NCBI GenBank assembly: GCA_963710025.1
Contig: CAVPYO010000013.1
Span: 372,001 to 436,000 of the forward strand
Source of the DNA: Rhizomicrobium sp963710025
GTDB taxonomy: Bacteria > Pseudomonadota > Alphaproteobacteria > Micropepsales > Micropepsaceae
Direction: 5' to 3'
DNA length: 64,000 nt
Of this stretch, positions 43,405-52,207 are shown piece after piece. A program made the position numbers and the translations under genes. Under the pieces are notes generated by a model, which saw only the letters and a program-made list of their open reading frames with translations, was not told the origin of the DNA and made no database searches. Position 1 is the first letter of the stretch; every line of letters begins with the position of its first letter.

Positions 43405-44364
43405 ATGACCGATCATAAGCCCGGCCGCGGCCGCATCTACAATTCCATCACCGAGACCATCGGCGACACGCCCCTGGTGCGGATGGCGCGCCTGCCGAAA
43501 GAGGCCGGCGTCAAGGCGGACATCCTGCTCAAGCTGGAATTCTTCAATCCGATTTCCAGCGTCAAGGACCGTATCGGCGTGGCGATGATCGAGGCGTTGG
43601 AACGCGAGCACAAAATTTCGCCGGAGAAAACCACGCTGGTGGAGCCGACCAGCGGCAACACCGGCATCGCGCTGGCCTTCGTGGCCGCGGCCAAGGGCTA
43701 CAAGCTCATCCTGGTGATGCCCGAAACCATGTCGATCGAGCGCCGCAAGATGCTGGCGCTGATGGGCGCGCAGGTCGTGCTGACCGAAGGCCCCAAGGGC
43801 ATGAAAGGCGCCATCGCCAAGGCGCAGGAGATCGTGGCCGCGACGCCGGGCGCGGTCATCCCGCAGCAATTCGAGAATCCCGCCAACCCGGAGGTTCATC
43901 GCCGCACCACGGCCGAGGAAATCTGGAACGACACCGACGGCAAGGTCGACGTCGTCATCTCCGGCGTCGGCACCGGCGGCACGATCACCGGCATCGGTCA
44001 GGTGTTGAAGGCGCGCAAGCCCAGCGTGAAGATGATCGCGCTGGAGCCGGAAGATTTGCCGGTGCTGTCCGGCGGTCAGCCCGGCCCGCACAAAATCCAA
44101 GGCATCGGCGCGGGTTTCGTGCCAGCAATCCTCGACCGCAAGGTGATCGACGAGATCATCACCATCTCCAACGAGACCGCCTTAGAGACCGCCCGCAAAG
44201 TGGCGCGGCTGGAAGGCATTCCGGTCGGCATCTCGTCCGGCGCGGCGATTGCGGCGGCGTTGGAAGTCGGCGCGCGTTCCGAAATGGCGGGCAAGATGAT
44301 CGTCGCGATCATCCCGTCGTTCGCGGAACGCTACCTTTCGACGGCGCTGTTCGAGGGACTGTAA
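43405..44364 (+). CDS. cysK: Cysteine synthase (O-acetylserine sulfhydrylase) A
   Basis: CysK makes cysteine from O-acetylserine and sulfide with PLP. The Schiff-base Lys is in NPISSVKDRIGV, the substrate loop is PTSGNTGIALAF, and GVGTGGTITGIG plus GISSGAAIAAAL hold the PLP phosphate and ring. The 319-residue length is typical. It follows the Rrf2 regulator, with a GGAG ribosome site. Confidence 0.95.
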   Translation: MTDHKPGRGRIYNSITETIGDTPLVRMARLPKEAGVKADILLKLEFFNPISSVKDRIGVAMIEALEREHKISPEKTTLVEPTSGNTGIALAFVAAAKGYKLILVMPETMSIERRKMLALMGAQVVLTEGPKGMKGAIAKAQEIVAATPGAVIPQQFENPANPEVHRRTTAEEIWNDTDGKVDVVISGVGTGGTITGIGQVLKARKPSVKMIALEPEDLPVLSGGQPGPHKIQGIGAGFVPAILDRKVIDEIITISNETALETARKVARLEGIPVGISSGAAIAAALEVGARSEMAGKMIVAIIPSFAERYLSTALFEGL

Positions 44365-44420
44365 TTTCGCGCGCTCGCCCGGCGTGCACTCGCCGGCTGT
44401 ACCTCATACGGCTGGGCGTC

Positions 44421-44440
44421 CCGGCGGAAATTTCCGCCGG
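44421..44440. terminator. 20-bp perfect palindrome between convergent cysK and GDPD genes
   Basis: CCGGCGGAAATTTCCGCCGG reads the same on both strands. It sits between the 3' ends of cysK and the convergent glycerophosphodiesterase gene. It would form a strong hairpin in either transcript, but has no T tract, so factor-assisted termination or a protein-binding site are both possible. Confidence 0.5.
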
Positions 44441-44519
44441 CTGCCGGGCCGTACCTGTCGGGATTTAAGAGAAATGGGTATTCGACCTTGTCGGTTCAAG
44501 GGGTCGGCGAAAATATTTT

Positions 44520-45326
44520 TTACAGCGCCGCCAGGAGATCAGGCCGGTCGGTGCAGATCGCGTCTAGACCGCGCGTAATGAGCATGTGCATCTGGGCCGG
44601 ATCGTTCACCGTCCAGGCCCCAACCTTGAGGCCGAAGCCGCGCGCGCCGCGCACCGCTTCGTCCGTCGCATCGGTCCAGGCGGGAAACCAGCCGTCACCA
44701 CCCTTAGCTTTGATCTCATCAAGGACCGGCAAGCCCGCAAACGTCATGGTCGAGAACCAGCATTGTGCGGCCGGCGCGATCTTCTTGACGTGCAACAGCC
44801 CCGGCCAGTCAAACCCTACGAAAACTGTCCGCTCAAGATAATCGCACGCTTTCAGCACAGCGACCGTGCGCTCTGCCAGTTCCTCCGGCTGCGCAGAGAT
44901 CTCGCGGTCCGAAAAAGACGTCTTCAACTCTACGAACAGGTGGAACGGTGCGCTTGCGGCTTTTGCCACTGCGACCACTTCGCCCAATGTCGGAATGCGC
45001 TCGCCGTCCTGCCAGACCACGTCCGCATGCTCTCGCGCATAAGCGCTAGCCGGATCGGCGCGGCCGATATCGAAGCGTCTGAGTTCGGCGAGCGACAAAT
45101 CCTTGAGCCGAGGTGTCGGCAGGGCAAGCCTTCGCCCATTCTCGTCACGGCAGATTTCCGGTTTCAGGCGATAATCGTGAAACACCACCACTTCGCCGTC
45201 GCGCGACAATTGCACGTCGAGCTCGGCCCCGTCATAGCCGCATGCCTCGGCATGGGCGAAGGCCGCCAGGGTATTTTCGGGACGCGCTTGCGCGCCGCCG
45301 CGATGGGCGATGTTCCATGGCTGCAT
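44520..45326 (-). CDS. Glycerophosphodiester phosphodiesterase
   Basis: GDPD enzymes release glycerol 3-phosphate from lipid headgroup diesters. The 268-residue TIM barrel has NIAHRGGAQARPENTLAAFA with the catalytic His and Glu, then GYDGAELDVQLSRDGEVVV and FHDYRLKPE, and the C-terminal GLKVGAWTVNDPAQMHMLI. No signal peptide was seen, so it is likely cytosolic (UgpQ-like). It converges with cysK. Confidence 0.93.
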   Translation of the reverse strand: MQPWNIAHRGGAQARPENTLAAFAHAEACGYDGAELDVQLSRDGEVVVFHDYRLKPEICRDENGRRLALPTPRLKDLSLAELRRFDIGRADPASAYAREHADVVWQDGERIPTLGEVVAVAKAASAPFHLFVELKTSFSDREISAQPEELAERTVAVLKACDYLERTVFVGFDWPGLLHVKKIAPAAQCWFSTMTFAGLPVLDEIKAKGGDGWFPAWTDATDEAVRGARGFGLKVGAWTVNDPAQMHMLITRGLDAICTDRPDLLAAL

Positions 45327-45352
45327 GAGCGTATCCTACACCCGCGCGGCGC

Positions 45353-45847
45353 TTAGTCGAAAAAGAAGACGAACGTAATAGCCCATTTGCTGACGCGATC
45401 CGGCGCCAGAATGGGCAGGATGACCAGCTCCGAATGCAATATGCCCAGTGAACCGTTGCTCAGTTGGCAATCGGCGAATTGTGGAGCGTTGGTTTCTATC
45501 GCCGTCAGAACGGATTCGAGGCGGGAAGGGAACGTGGGCATCGGGAACAATTCCGACAAAGTGCTGCCGGTAATGTCTCGGCCGAAACGCCGCCGGACCG
45601 CAGTGCCGGCAACCCGCACCTTGAGATCGCTGCTGGCGTTGATCGGCTCGTGAACGATGATTTTGCTGAGCATGCTCGCGATCGCCCGCGACGGCACATC
45701 GCGTCCTATAATAATGCCGTCAGCCGGACGCGCATCCCAAAAGGCAAGCGCTTTGCCTGCCTGTGGGTGTGTCGGCGCAGCGACAGGCCGATATTCGGTA
45801 TGGATACCGGCGCCTTCATGGCTGGCAGTGCTGGAATCGTTCGACAC
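45353..45847 (-). CDS. PAS domain protein (paralogue 1)
   Basis: The 164-residue protein resembles the PAS-fold (PAS_5-type) family common in Alphaproteobacteria: HPQAGKALAFWDARPADG near the N-terminus, then RFGRDITGSTLSELF and LHSELVILPIL. No output domain is attached, so it may act as a sensor partner. The start is GTG with GGGAGG upstream. It shares clear patterns with the gene at 46008-46490, so the two are tandem paralogues. Confidence 0.75.
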   Translation of the reverse strand: MSNDSSTASHEGAGIHTEYRPVAAPTHPQAGKALAFWDARPADGIIIGRDVPSRAIASMLSKIIVHEPINASSDLKVRVAGTAVRRRFGRDITGSTLSELFPMPTFPSRLESVLTAIETNAPQFADCQLSNGSLGILHSELVILPILAPDRVSKWAITFVFFFD

Positions 45848-46007
45848 GTTGGCCTCCCTCGACGCACACGCATCCTTCCTTCATCCGATACTATAAGAAA
45901 GCCGCCTTAGACGACCGTTAACGCGCGACGGATTCTTGGTTTATCGCGAATGAAAGCAAATCGCACGACGCAATCGCGTGACGCGAGCGATGCGCAATTG
46001 TCCGGGG

Positions 46008-46490
46008 TCAACTAAGATAGAAGAGTCCTATGAGCACCCATTTGCCGACGCGGTCCGGCGCAGTGACGGGCAGGACGACTACTTCCAGATGCATCCATTC
46101 GACTGCGCCGTTGGTCAGGCGGGAATCGACGATCGCCATGGTTCCCGATTCGATACACGCGCGAGCAGTCCCGATGTGCTCGCGAAACTCGTCCGGCGAA
46201 AACAATTCCGACATCAGCATGCCGGAGACGTCGCGTCCAAAGCGCCGCCTTATCAACTCGCCGGCAAGCCGTACGCGGTAATCGCGTCCGCCGTCGATCG
46301 GTTCGTAGATCATAATGTTGCTTAGGATGTCGGAGATCGGCCGCGATGGCACATCTCGTCCAACGACAACGCCGTCTTTCGCGCGATCTTTCCAGAAGGC
46401 TAGAAGTTTCTGCGCTTTGGGGTGGCTTGGAGCGGCAACGGCTCGGTAGTCGTCCCTTATGTCCGCATTCCTGTCGTCGGAATCGTTCAA
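46008..46490 (-). CDS. PAS domain protein (paralogue 2)
   Basis: This 160-residue protein parallels its downstream neighbour: HPKAQKLLAFWKDRAKDG, RFGRDVSGMLMSELF and MHLEVVVLPVTAPDRVGKW line up with HPQAGKALAFWDARPADG, RFGRDITGSTLSELF and LHSELVILPILAPDRVSKW. Again no effector domain is present. The start is TTG (46490), so the exact N-terminus is uncertain. The tandem arrangement indicates local duplication. Confidence 0.75.
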   Translation of the reverse strand: MNDSDDRNADIRDDYRAVAAPSHPKAQKLLAFWKDRAKDGVVVGRDVPSRPISDILSNIMIYEPIDGGRDYRVRLAGELIRRRFGRDVSGMLMSELFSPDEFREHIGTARACIESGTMAIVDSRLTNGAVEWMHLEVVVLPVTAPDRVGKWVLIGLFYLS

Positions 46491-46769
46491 AATACCCAGA
46501 CCTTTCCGCGAGCGCTCTCATCGGCACCCGATGGTCTATGGCCCATTCCAGAGGAACATCATGCCGCAAGCCGATTAGATAGCCGTTAATGCAGTCCGTT
46601 GGATTTTACGGAAGACATTCCACCGCAGCGGCAGGTTTGTGGCGCGACGGCCACGTTCGAAACGAAAAAACGGCGCTTGCGGCGCGCGCGTTGACTTCGC
46701 GCGCATCCCGTCGTACCCACCCGTTCCGCGCGAGGCATGGGGCTTTGCGCAATTCGAACGGGCCACGGC
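46491..46769. other. Intergenic region, no convincing protein gene
   Basis: Several overlapping open frames on both strands are low-quality shadows of one another. TTGACT at 46691-46696 could be a -35 for the short transcript that would end at the terminator at 46894-46924, but its -10 is weak. Confidence 0.4.
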
Positions 46770-46865
46770 ATGAAGAACGATATTTCCGCCAACGCCGCGG
46801 CGGCGCCGTTCGACCCTTGCGAACCAGGTCCTGCCGCATCGGCTCGTGAGGAGCACGCCGCGTAG
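46770..46865 (+). CDS. Possible 31-residue small protein
   Basis: An ATG at 46770 opens a frame beginning MKNDISANAAAAPFDPCEPG and ending in EEHAA, stopped at 46865, just before an intrinsic terminator. There is no strong ribosome site, so it could equally be part of an untranslated small RNA. I do not recognise the protein. Confidence 0.3.
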   Translation: MKNDISANAAAAPFDPCEPGPAASAREEHAA

Positions 46866-46893
46866 TTTTCACCCGCGCCTGCGATTGTTCGCC

Positions 46894-46924
46894 CCCTCCC
46901 GAGCCCCGCTCCGGAGGGTTTTTT
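46894..46924 (+). terminator. Intrinsic terminator upstream of the MATE gene
   Basis: CCCTCC (46894-46899) pairs with GGAGGG (46913-46918), followed by TTTTTT. No confident gene precedes it on the plus strand, which suggests a short unannotated transcript. Confidence 0.65.
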
Positions 46925-46977
46925 GTGTTCGTTCAGCCGCAGCAGGGTTTCGGTCAAGAAAAGATTAAGTCTGTGTC

Positions 46978-48387
46978 ATGACGGAATTTGTGGAATTGGA
47001 TCTGACCGGCGTTGACGCGCGCATCCAGGCGACCGGCGCGGTCGCCTGGATCGCCGAATTGCGCGCGCTGATGAAGCTCGCGGCGCCGCTGGTCGTCACC
47101 CAGCTGGCGCAAATGGCGATCATGACCACCGACGTGGTGATGCTCGGGCGGCTGGGAAAGGATGCGCTGGCCGGCGCCGCGCTGGGCAACACGGTTTTCT
47201 TTTTCACTTGGCTGATCGGTCTGGGACCGACCGCGGCCATCTCGCCGATGATCGCGCACATCCTGGGGGCGAGTCCGAACGACCGCGCCGGCGTGCGCGC
47301 GGTAATGCGCATGGGAATGTGGTCCGTGCTGCTGCTTTCGCTGCCGCTGGCGGCATTCCTGCTATTCACCAAGGACGTGCTGTTGGCCTTCGCGCAGCAG
47401 CCGGCCCTGGCCGAGGCCGCGGGACGTTTCGTGATGCCGTTATGCCTGGGCCTGCCCTGCTCGCTCGGCTTCCAGGTGATGCGCAACTATGCCACCGCGC
47501 TCGGCAAACCCAACGCCTCGCTGTGGGTGATGGCGATGACGATCGCATTCAACGCGCTCGGCGACTACGCGCTGATCTTCGGCCATTTCGGCCTGCCGAG
47601 GCTGGAGCTGTTCGGCTCAGGCACAGCCAGCGCCTGTTCCTATACGTTCAGCTTCCTGGCGATGACGGCCGTCGTCTTCGCTACGCCGACCTTGCGCAAA
47701 TATCGCATCTTCCGCCGCTTTGCGCGGCCGCACTGGGGCAAGTTCGCCGAACTGTTCCGGCTGGGCATGCCGATCGGACTGACCATGATCTTCGAGGCCT
47801 CGCTGTTCAACGCGGCGACGCTGCTGATGGGCACCTTCGGCACGGCCTCGGTGGCCGCGCACCAGATCGCGCTCAACGTCGCTTCCATCACCTTCATGGT
47901 GCCGCTCGGCGTCGCCATGGCGGCGACGGTGCGCGTGGGCCTTGCCGCGGGAGCGGGCGATCGCGTCGGCGTGCGCCGCGCAGGCACCTCGGCGCTCGCG
48001 GTTTCTGCGGCGTTCATGAGCTTGTGCGCGGTTGCGATCGCTCTTTCCCGGCATTGGATCGCCGGCCTGTATTTTGCGGCGAACATCGCCTCGAACGCCG
48101 ACGCCATCGCGCTGACTGCCGTGTTCCTGCAGGTGGCGGCCGCGTTCCAAATCTTCGACGGCATCCAGGTTACGGCGGCGCTAAGCTTACGCGGCCTCAA
48201 GGACGCCCACATGCCAATGTGGATCGCCGGGGGTTGCTATTGGCTTGTCGGCTTTCCCACCTGCTACGGCTTAGGGGTCGGACTGGGCCTGAAAGGCCTT
48301 GGCGTATGGATCGGCCTTGCTTTTGCCTTATTTGTGGCAGCGATTTCCATGTGCTGGCGCTTCTATTGTCTGGCGCGCGAGCGATAA
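46978..48387 (+). CDS. MATE family efflux transporter (NorM-like)
   Basis: The 469-residue protein has 12 predicted membrane segments and MATE patterns such as LAAPLVVTQLAQMAIMTTDV, GVRAVMRMGMWSV, and in the second half FRLGMPIGLTMIFEASLFNA and MAATVRVGLAAGAGD. MATE pumps export cationic drugs or metabolites using Na+ or H+ gradients. Its substrate is unknown. It starts about 53 bp after the terminator above. Confidence 0.93.
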   Translation: MTEFVELDLTGVDARIQATGAVAWIAELRALMKLAAPLVVTQLAQMAIMTTDVVMLGRLGKDALAGAALGNTVFFFTWLIGLGPTAAISPMIAHILGASPNDRAGVRAVMRMGMWSVLLLSLPLAAFLLFTKDVLLAFAQQPALAEAAGRFVMPLCLGLPCSLGFQVMRNYATALGKPNASLWVMAMTIAFNALGDYALIFGHFGLPRLELFGSGTASACSYTFSFLAMTAVVFATPTLRKYRIFRRFARPHWGKFAELFRLGMPIGLTMIFEASLFNAATLLMGTFGTASVAAHQIALNVASITFMVPLGVAMAATVRVGLAAGAGDRVGVRRAGTSALAVSAAFMSLCAVAIALSRHWIAGLYFAANIASNADAIALTAVFLQVAAAFQIFDGIQVTAALSLRGLKDAHMPMWIAGGCYWLVGFPTCYGLGVGLGLKGLGVWIGLAFALFVAAISMCWRFYCLARER

Positions 48388-48447
48388 CGGCCTTGGCACG
48401 GCTGAAAGCCGCGCTACACTGGACGAGTTGCGAGGGGAGTCCCACCC

Positions 48448-48876
48448 ATGCGGCTGTGGTTGGTCGGATTTGTTGCAGGCGCGGCGGTGTTGGGCGCGGC
48501 AATGGCGTCGCCGGCCATTTCAAGCGAATTGATACTGCCGTTCGCCGGCAAGACCGCGGGCTATGCCCCGCCCGACGATCGCGGCGGCAACGTGCCGAAT
48601 GTGGCGCGAGGCCAAACGCTCGGTATCGCTTGCGCCGACGTTCGCGAGGCGGGCGCGGTCGTGCAGGTCGTCATGCAGATCGCTCATACCATGGGCGAAA
48701 CGGCGACCGGCTACGATGCCGTCCTGGCGACGGAGCAAAAGGTCAGCGACGGCGCGGTGCATGTACGCGTCCCCAACCTACCGGATCTGTCCCAGCACAC
48801 GGTCAGCGTCAAAGTGTTCGTGACGGATTCCAAGGGCACGCATAGCTGCGATGGCGGCCGGGTACGGATCGTCTAG
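48448..48876 (+). CDS. Secreted protein of unknown function
   Basis: The 142-residue protein has a signal peptide (MRLWLVGFVAGAAVLGAAMA, cleavage near ASPA). Two cysteines (GIACADVREA and HSCDGGRV) could form a disulfide, and the mature part is rich in beta strands. GGGAG precedes the ATG. Its last bases overlap the convergent ubiB end. I do not recognise the family. Confidence 0.6.
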   Translation: MRLWLVGFVAGAAVLGAAMASPAISSELILPFAGKTAGYAPPDDRGGNVPNVARGQTLGIACADVREAGAVVQVVMQIAHTMGETATGYDAVLATEQKVSDGAVHVRVPNLPDLSQHTVSVKVFVTDSKGTHSCDGGRVRIV

Positions 48877-50450
48877 AAAACTAAGATCATCCCGAGGATA
48901 CCCAACGCGCCAGCTGCACTGGCCGCGAGCCATAGCGCGATGCGCACGGACCTGTTGCGGTCGAACTGCACCTCGGCGATCTGGCGCGCGGTATCCGGAT
49001 GCAGGCGCAAGCCGCCGCCCGCAAGCATCGCCGAAACGACCTCCGCGTTGCGCAGCAATTGCGGCAGCTGCTGCGCCACCCGCCCCAGCGCGCTCACACC
49101 TTCCGCCGCTTCGCGCAGCCGCGCCTCCGGCCCCATCCGGTCGAGCATCCAGCGTTCGACCACCGGGCGCGACGCCGCCCAGATGTCGAAATCGGGATCG
49201 AGGCCGCGCGCCACCCCTTCCACCACCACCATCGTCTTCTGCAGCAGCAGAAGCTGCGGCTGGGCCTGCATGTCGAAGCGCCGCGTGGTGTCGAACAATT
49301 GCTGCAGCAACTTGGCCATCGAAACCTCGCGCGCCGGCCGGCCGAAGATCGGCTCGCCGATCGCGCGCAAGGCCTGGGCGAAAGTCTCTATTGGATAATG
49401 CCGCGAAACGAAGCCCGCATCGTAATGCGCCTGCGCCACACGCATGTAATCGCGCGCCAGGAAGCCCGCCAGCATCTCCGCCATGAAACGGCGCATCGGC
49501 GCATCCAGCCGCCCCATGATGCCGAAATCGACCGCCACCAGACGCCCCTCGCCGTCGACGAACAGATTCCCAGGGTGCAGGTCGGCGTGGAAGAAGCCTT
49601 CGCGCAGCGCCTGGGTGAGGAAGCTGCGCATCAGCGTCAACGCCACGTCCTTGGGATCGCGGCCGGCGGCGCGCAGCGCATCGATGTCGCGCACCGGCAC
49701 GCCGTCGATCCATTCCGTCGTCAGCACGCGCTCGGCGGTGCGGCCCCAGTCAACGGCCGGCACACGGAAACCTGCATCGTTTTGCATGCGCTCGGCGAGT
49801 TCTGAAGCCGCCGCCGCTTCCATCCGCAGATCGAGTTCGAGCGCCGTGGATTCGGCCAGCGTGCCTATCAGCGCCACCGGCCGGAGCCGCCGCGCTTCGG
49901 GCGAAACTCGCTCGGCCAACCGCGCCGCGAAGGCGAGCGCCGAAAGGTCGCGCGCAAACTCGGCCTCGATGCCGGGGCGCAAGACCTTGACCGCCACGCG
50001 CCGCGGCGGAATCTCCGTGGTGGTCGCTTCATGCACCTGGGCAATGGAGGCGGCAGCGAGCGGTTCGCCGAAGCTGGAGAACAGTTCTTCCACCGGACGG
50101 CCGAGCGATGCCGCGACCGCAGCGCGTGCCTGTATCGTCGGGAAAGGCGGCAAACGATCCTGCAAGCCTTCCAGCGCCGTGGCGATTTCGCTGCCGACAA
50201 TGTCGGGGCGCGTGGCGAGATTCTGACCGAGCTTGATCTGCGCGGGCCCCAGGCTTTCCAGTGCGCGCGCCAGCCGTTCGCCCGGCGTTGCCGTGTCGTG
50301 CTTCGCGCGCCTAGCGCCGAGCAGCCGTCGCATCAGTTTCAGCGGAGCGGGAATGGCCGCGAGATATTCATGCGGGATCAGCGCATCGTGGCGGCCCAGC
50401 GTCCGCGCGATTTTCCAAAGCCGGAAGAAATTGGAGACCGTGCCCGCCAT
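48873..50450 (-). CDS. ubiB: Ubiquinone biosynthesis protein UbiB (ABC1 kinase-like)
   Basis: UbiB is an atypical kinase-like ATPase needed for ubiquinone synthesis. The 525-residue protein has the KxGQ signature in PAQIKLGQNLATRPDIVG, AVKVLRPGIEAEF, the HADLHPGNLF catalytic segment and DFGIMGRL. The C-terminus ends with a hydrophobic helix ALWLAASAAGALGILGMILV. It begins 1 bp after ubiE stops, so the two form an operon. Confidence 0.95.
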   Translation of the reverse strand: MAGTVSNFFRLWKIARTLGRHDALIPHEYLAAIPAPLKLMRRLLGARRAKHDTATPGERLARALESLGPAQIKLGQNLATRPDIVGSEIATALEGLQDRLPPFPTIQARAAVAASLGRPVEELFSSFGEPLAAASIAQVHEATTTEIPPRRVAVKVLRPGIEAEFARDLSALAFAARLAERVSPEARRLRPVALIGTLAESTALELDLRMEAAAASELAERMQNDAGFRVPAVDWGRTAERVLTTEWIDGVPVRDIDALRAAGRDPKDVALTLMRSFLTQALREGFFHADLHPGNLFVDGEGRLVAVDFGIMGRLDAPMRRFMAEMLAGFLARDYMRVAQAHYDAGFVSRHYPIETFAQALRAIGEPIFGRPAREVSMAKLLQQLFDTTRRFDMQAQPQLLLLQKTMVVVEGVARGLDPDFDIWAASRPVVERWMLDRMGPEARLREAAEGVSALGRVAQQLPQLLRNAEVVSAMLAGGGLRLHPDTARQIAEVQFDRNRSVRIALWLAASAAGALGILGMILVF

Positions 50451-50451
50451 C

Positions 50452-51213
50452 TCAGATTTTCCACGCCGAATGCATCGCCGCGATGCCGCCCGTGAGGTTG
50501 CGGACCTTTACGTGCGACAGTCCCGCCTGTTCGATCATCTTGGCGAATTTCGCCTGCGGCGGAAACCGGCGGATGCTCTCCACCAGATAGCGATAGGCCT
50601 CGCCGTCGCCCGCCACGATCTGTCCGAGCGCTGGCAGCACGTTGAAGGAAAATTTGTCGTAGAGAAAATCCAGGCCCGGCGCCTGCACCTGCGAGAATTC
50701 CAGGCAGAGGAAGCGCCCGCCCGGCTTCAGCACGCGTTTAGCCTCGGCCAGCGCCTTGTCGATGTGGGTCACATTGCGGATGCCGAAGGCGATCGTATAG
50801 GCGTCAAAGCTGGCGTCCGGAACCGGCAGCGCCTCGGCGTCGCCGGCGATCCAGCGTATGGCGTGTTCGCCTTTCGCCTGCGCGCGCCGCACGCCTTCGC
50901 CCAGCATGTCGGGATTGATGTCGCAGACCGCGATCTCGGCCTCGCCGCCGTGCGCCCGCGTCGCGCGCGCGATCCGCATGGCGATATCGCCGGTGCCGCC
51001 CGCCACGTCGAGCACGCGCCAGCCGGGCTGCGGGTTCAGCCATTCGACCATGGCGTCCTTCCACAACCGGTGAACGCCGGCGCTCATCAGATCGTTCATC
51101 AGGTCGTAATTGCGCGCGACCGAGGAAAATACCTCGCGCACGAGGCCTTCCTTTTGGCCCTCCGGCACGTCGCGGTAGCCGAAAGAGGCAGTATGGTCAG
51201 GTCCTGTCGTCAT
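50452..51213 (-). CDS. ubiE: Ubiquinone/menaquinone biosynthesis C-methyltransferase
   Basis: UbiE methylates the benzoquinol ring with S-adenosylmethionine. The 253-residue protein has the family signature SSVARNYDLMNDLMSAGVHR, then the SAM motif RVLDVAGGTGDIAMRIARAT, a second motif with NVTHIDKALAEAKRVLKPGG, and the RVLKPGGRFLCLEFS strand. ubiB follows directly. Confidence 0.96.
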   Translation of the reverse strand: MTTGPDHTASFGYRDVPEGQKEGLVREVFSSVARNYDLMNDLMSAGVHRLWKDAMVEWLNPQPGWRVLDVAGGTGDIAMRIARATRAHGGEAEIAVCDINPDMLGEGVRRAQAKGEHAIRWIAGDAEALPVPDASFDAYTIAFGIRNVTHIDKALAEAKRVLKPGGRFLCLEFSQVQAPGLDFLYDKFSFNVLPALGQIVAGDGEAYRYLVESIRRFPPQAKFAKMIEQAGLSHVKVRNLTGGIAAMHSAWKI

Positions 51214-51262
51214 AGGTAGACAATAGCTCGCGATAACAGATACGGCTACGTTACATCGCGTT

Positions 51263-51357
51263 CCTCACCCTTCGTCCTTCGACAGGCTCAGGATGAAGGG
51301 CTCAGGGTGAGGACTTTAACTAACTCCCTCATGCTGAGCCTGTCGAAGCATGAGGGT
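51263..51357. repeat. Cluster of GAGCTTGTCGAAGCATGA-type repeats
   Basis: Between ubiE and mutM lie inverted copies with CTTCGACAGGCTCAGGATGA (about 51278-51297) and GAGCCTGTCGAAGCATGAGG (about 51335-51354). Together with the internal direct CTCAGGGTGAG element they can form an extended hairpin. Confidence 0.7.
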
Positions 51358-51371
51358 TTGGTCGTGCTCTT

Positions 51372-52193
51372 ATGCCTGAGTTACCCGAAGTCGAGACCGT
51401 GCGGATGGGGCTTCTGCCCGCGTTGGAGGGCCGCAAGTTCGTCAAGGTGGAACTGAGGCGCGGCGATTTGCGCGTGCCCTTCCCCAAGGACTTCGCCAAG
51501 CGGCTGACCGGGCGGCGGGTACGCCGGCTGTGGCGGCGGGCGAAATACCTCCTGGCGGACCTCGATAATGGCGAGACGCTGGTCATCCATCTGGGCATGA
51601 GCGGACGGCTGAGCGTGGGCGGCGACGGCCTTGGCAAGCACGATCATGTGGTGATGGAGACCGACGCGCCCGCAAGGATCGTCTTCACCGACCACCGCCG
51701 TTTCGGCCTGATGACCCTGATCGGCACCGCCAAGATCGGCGACGACAAGCTGTTCAAAGGCCTGGGCGTCGAGCCGTTGTCGGGCGAGTTCGATGCGGCT
51801 GCGCTCGCCTGCGCCTTGAAGGGAAAAAAGACGCCGATCAAGTCGGCGCTGCTCGACCAGCGCGTGATCGCCGGGCTTGGCAATATCTACGTGTGCGAGG
51901 CGCTGTTCCGTGCCGGCATTTCGCCGAAACGGCTGGCCGCAAAGGTGCAACCGGCGACCATCGCGCTGCTGGTTCACGCCATCAAGAGCGTGCTGAAAGA
52001 AGCCATCAAGGCCGGGGGCTCGACGCTGCGCGACTATAAAAAGGCCGACGGCGAACTGGGCTACTTCCAGCACCATTTCGCCGTCTACGACCGCGAAGGC
52101 GAGCCCTGCCCCAAAAAGGGCTGCGGCGGAACCGTGAAGCGCATCGTGCAGGCCGGGCGTTCGACCTTCTATTGCCCGACCTGTCAGAAATAA
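51372..52193 (+). CDS. mutM: Formamidopyrimidine-DNA glycosylase (MutM/Fpg)
   Basis: Fpg removes oxidised purines such as 8-oxoguanine. The 273-residue protein begins MPELPEVETVRMGL with Pro1 and Glu2 of the catalytic pocket, and continues through the H2TH region (GLGNIYVCEALFRAGISPKR). The C-terminal zinc finger is visible as CPKKGCGGTVKRIVQ followed by FYCPTCQK. Length and motifs are standard. Confidence 0.96.
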   Translation: MPELPEVETVRMGLLPALEGRKFVKVELRRGDLRVPFPKDFAKRLTGRRVRRLWRRAKYLLADLDNGETLVIHLGMSGRLSVGGDGLGKHDHVVMETDAPARIVFTDHRRFGLMTLIGTAKIGDDKLFKGLGVEPLSGEFDAAALACALKGKKTPIKSALLDQRVIAGLGNIYVCEALFRAGISPKRLAAKVQPATIALLVHAIKSVLKEAIKAGGSTLRDYKKADGELGYFQHHFAVYDREGEPCPKKGCGGTVKRIVQAGRSTFYCPTCQK

Positions 52194-52207
52194 TCTTTGC
52201 TTTCGCG

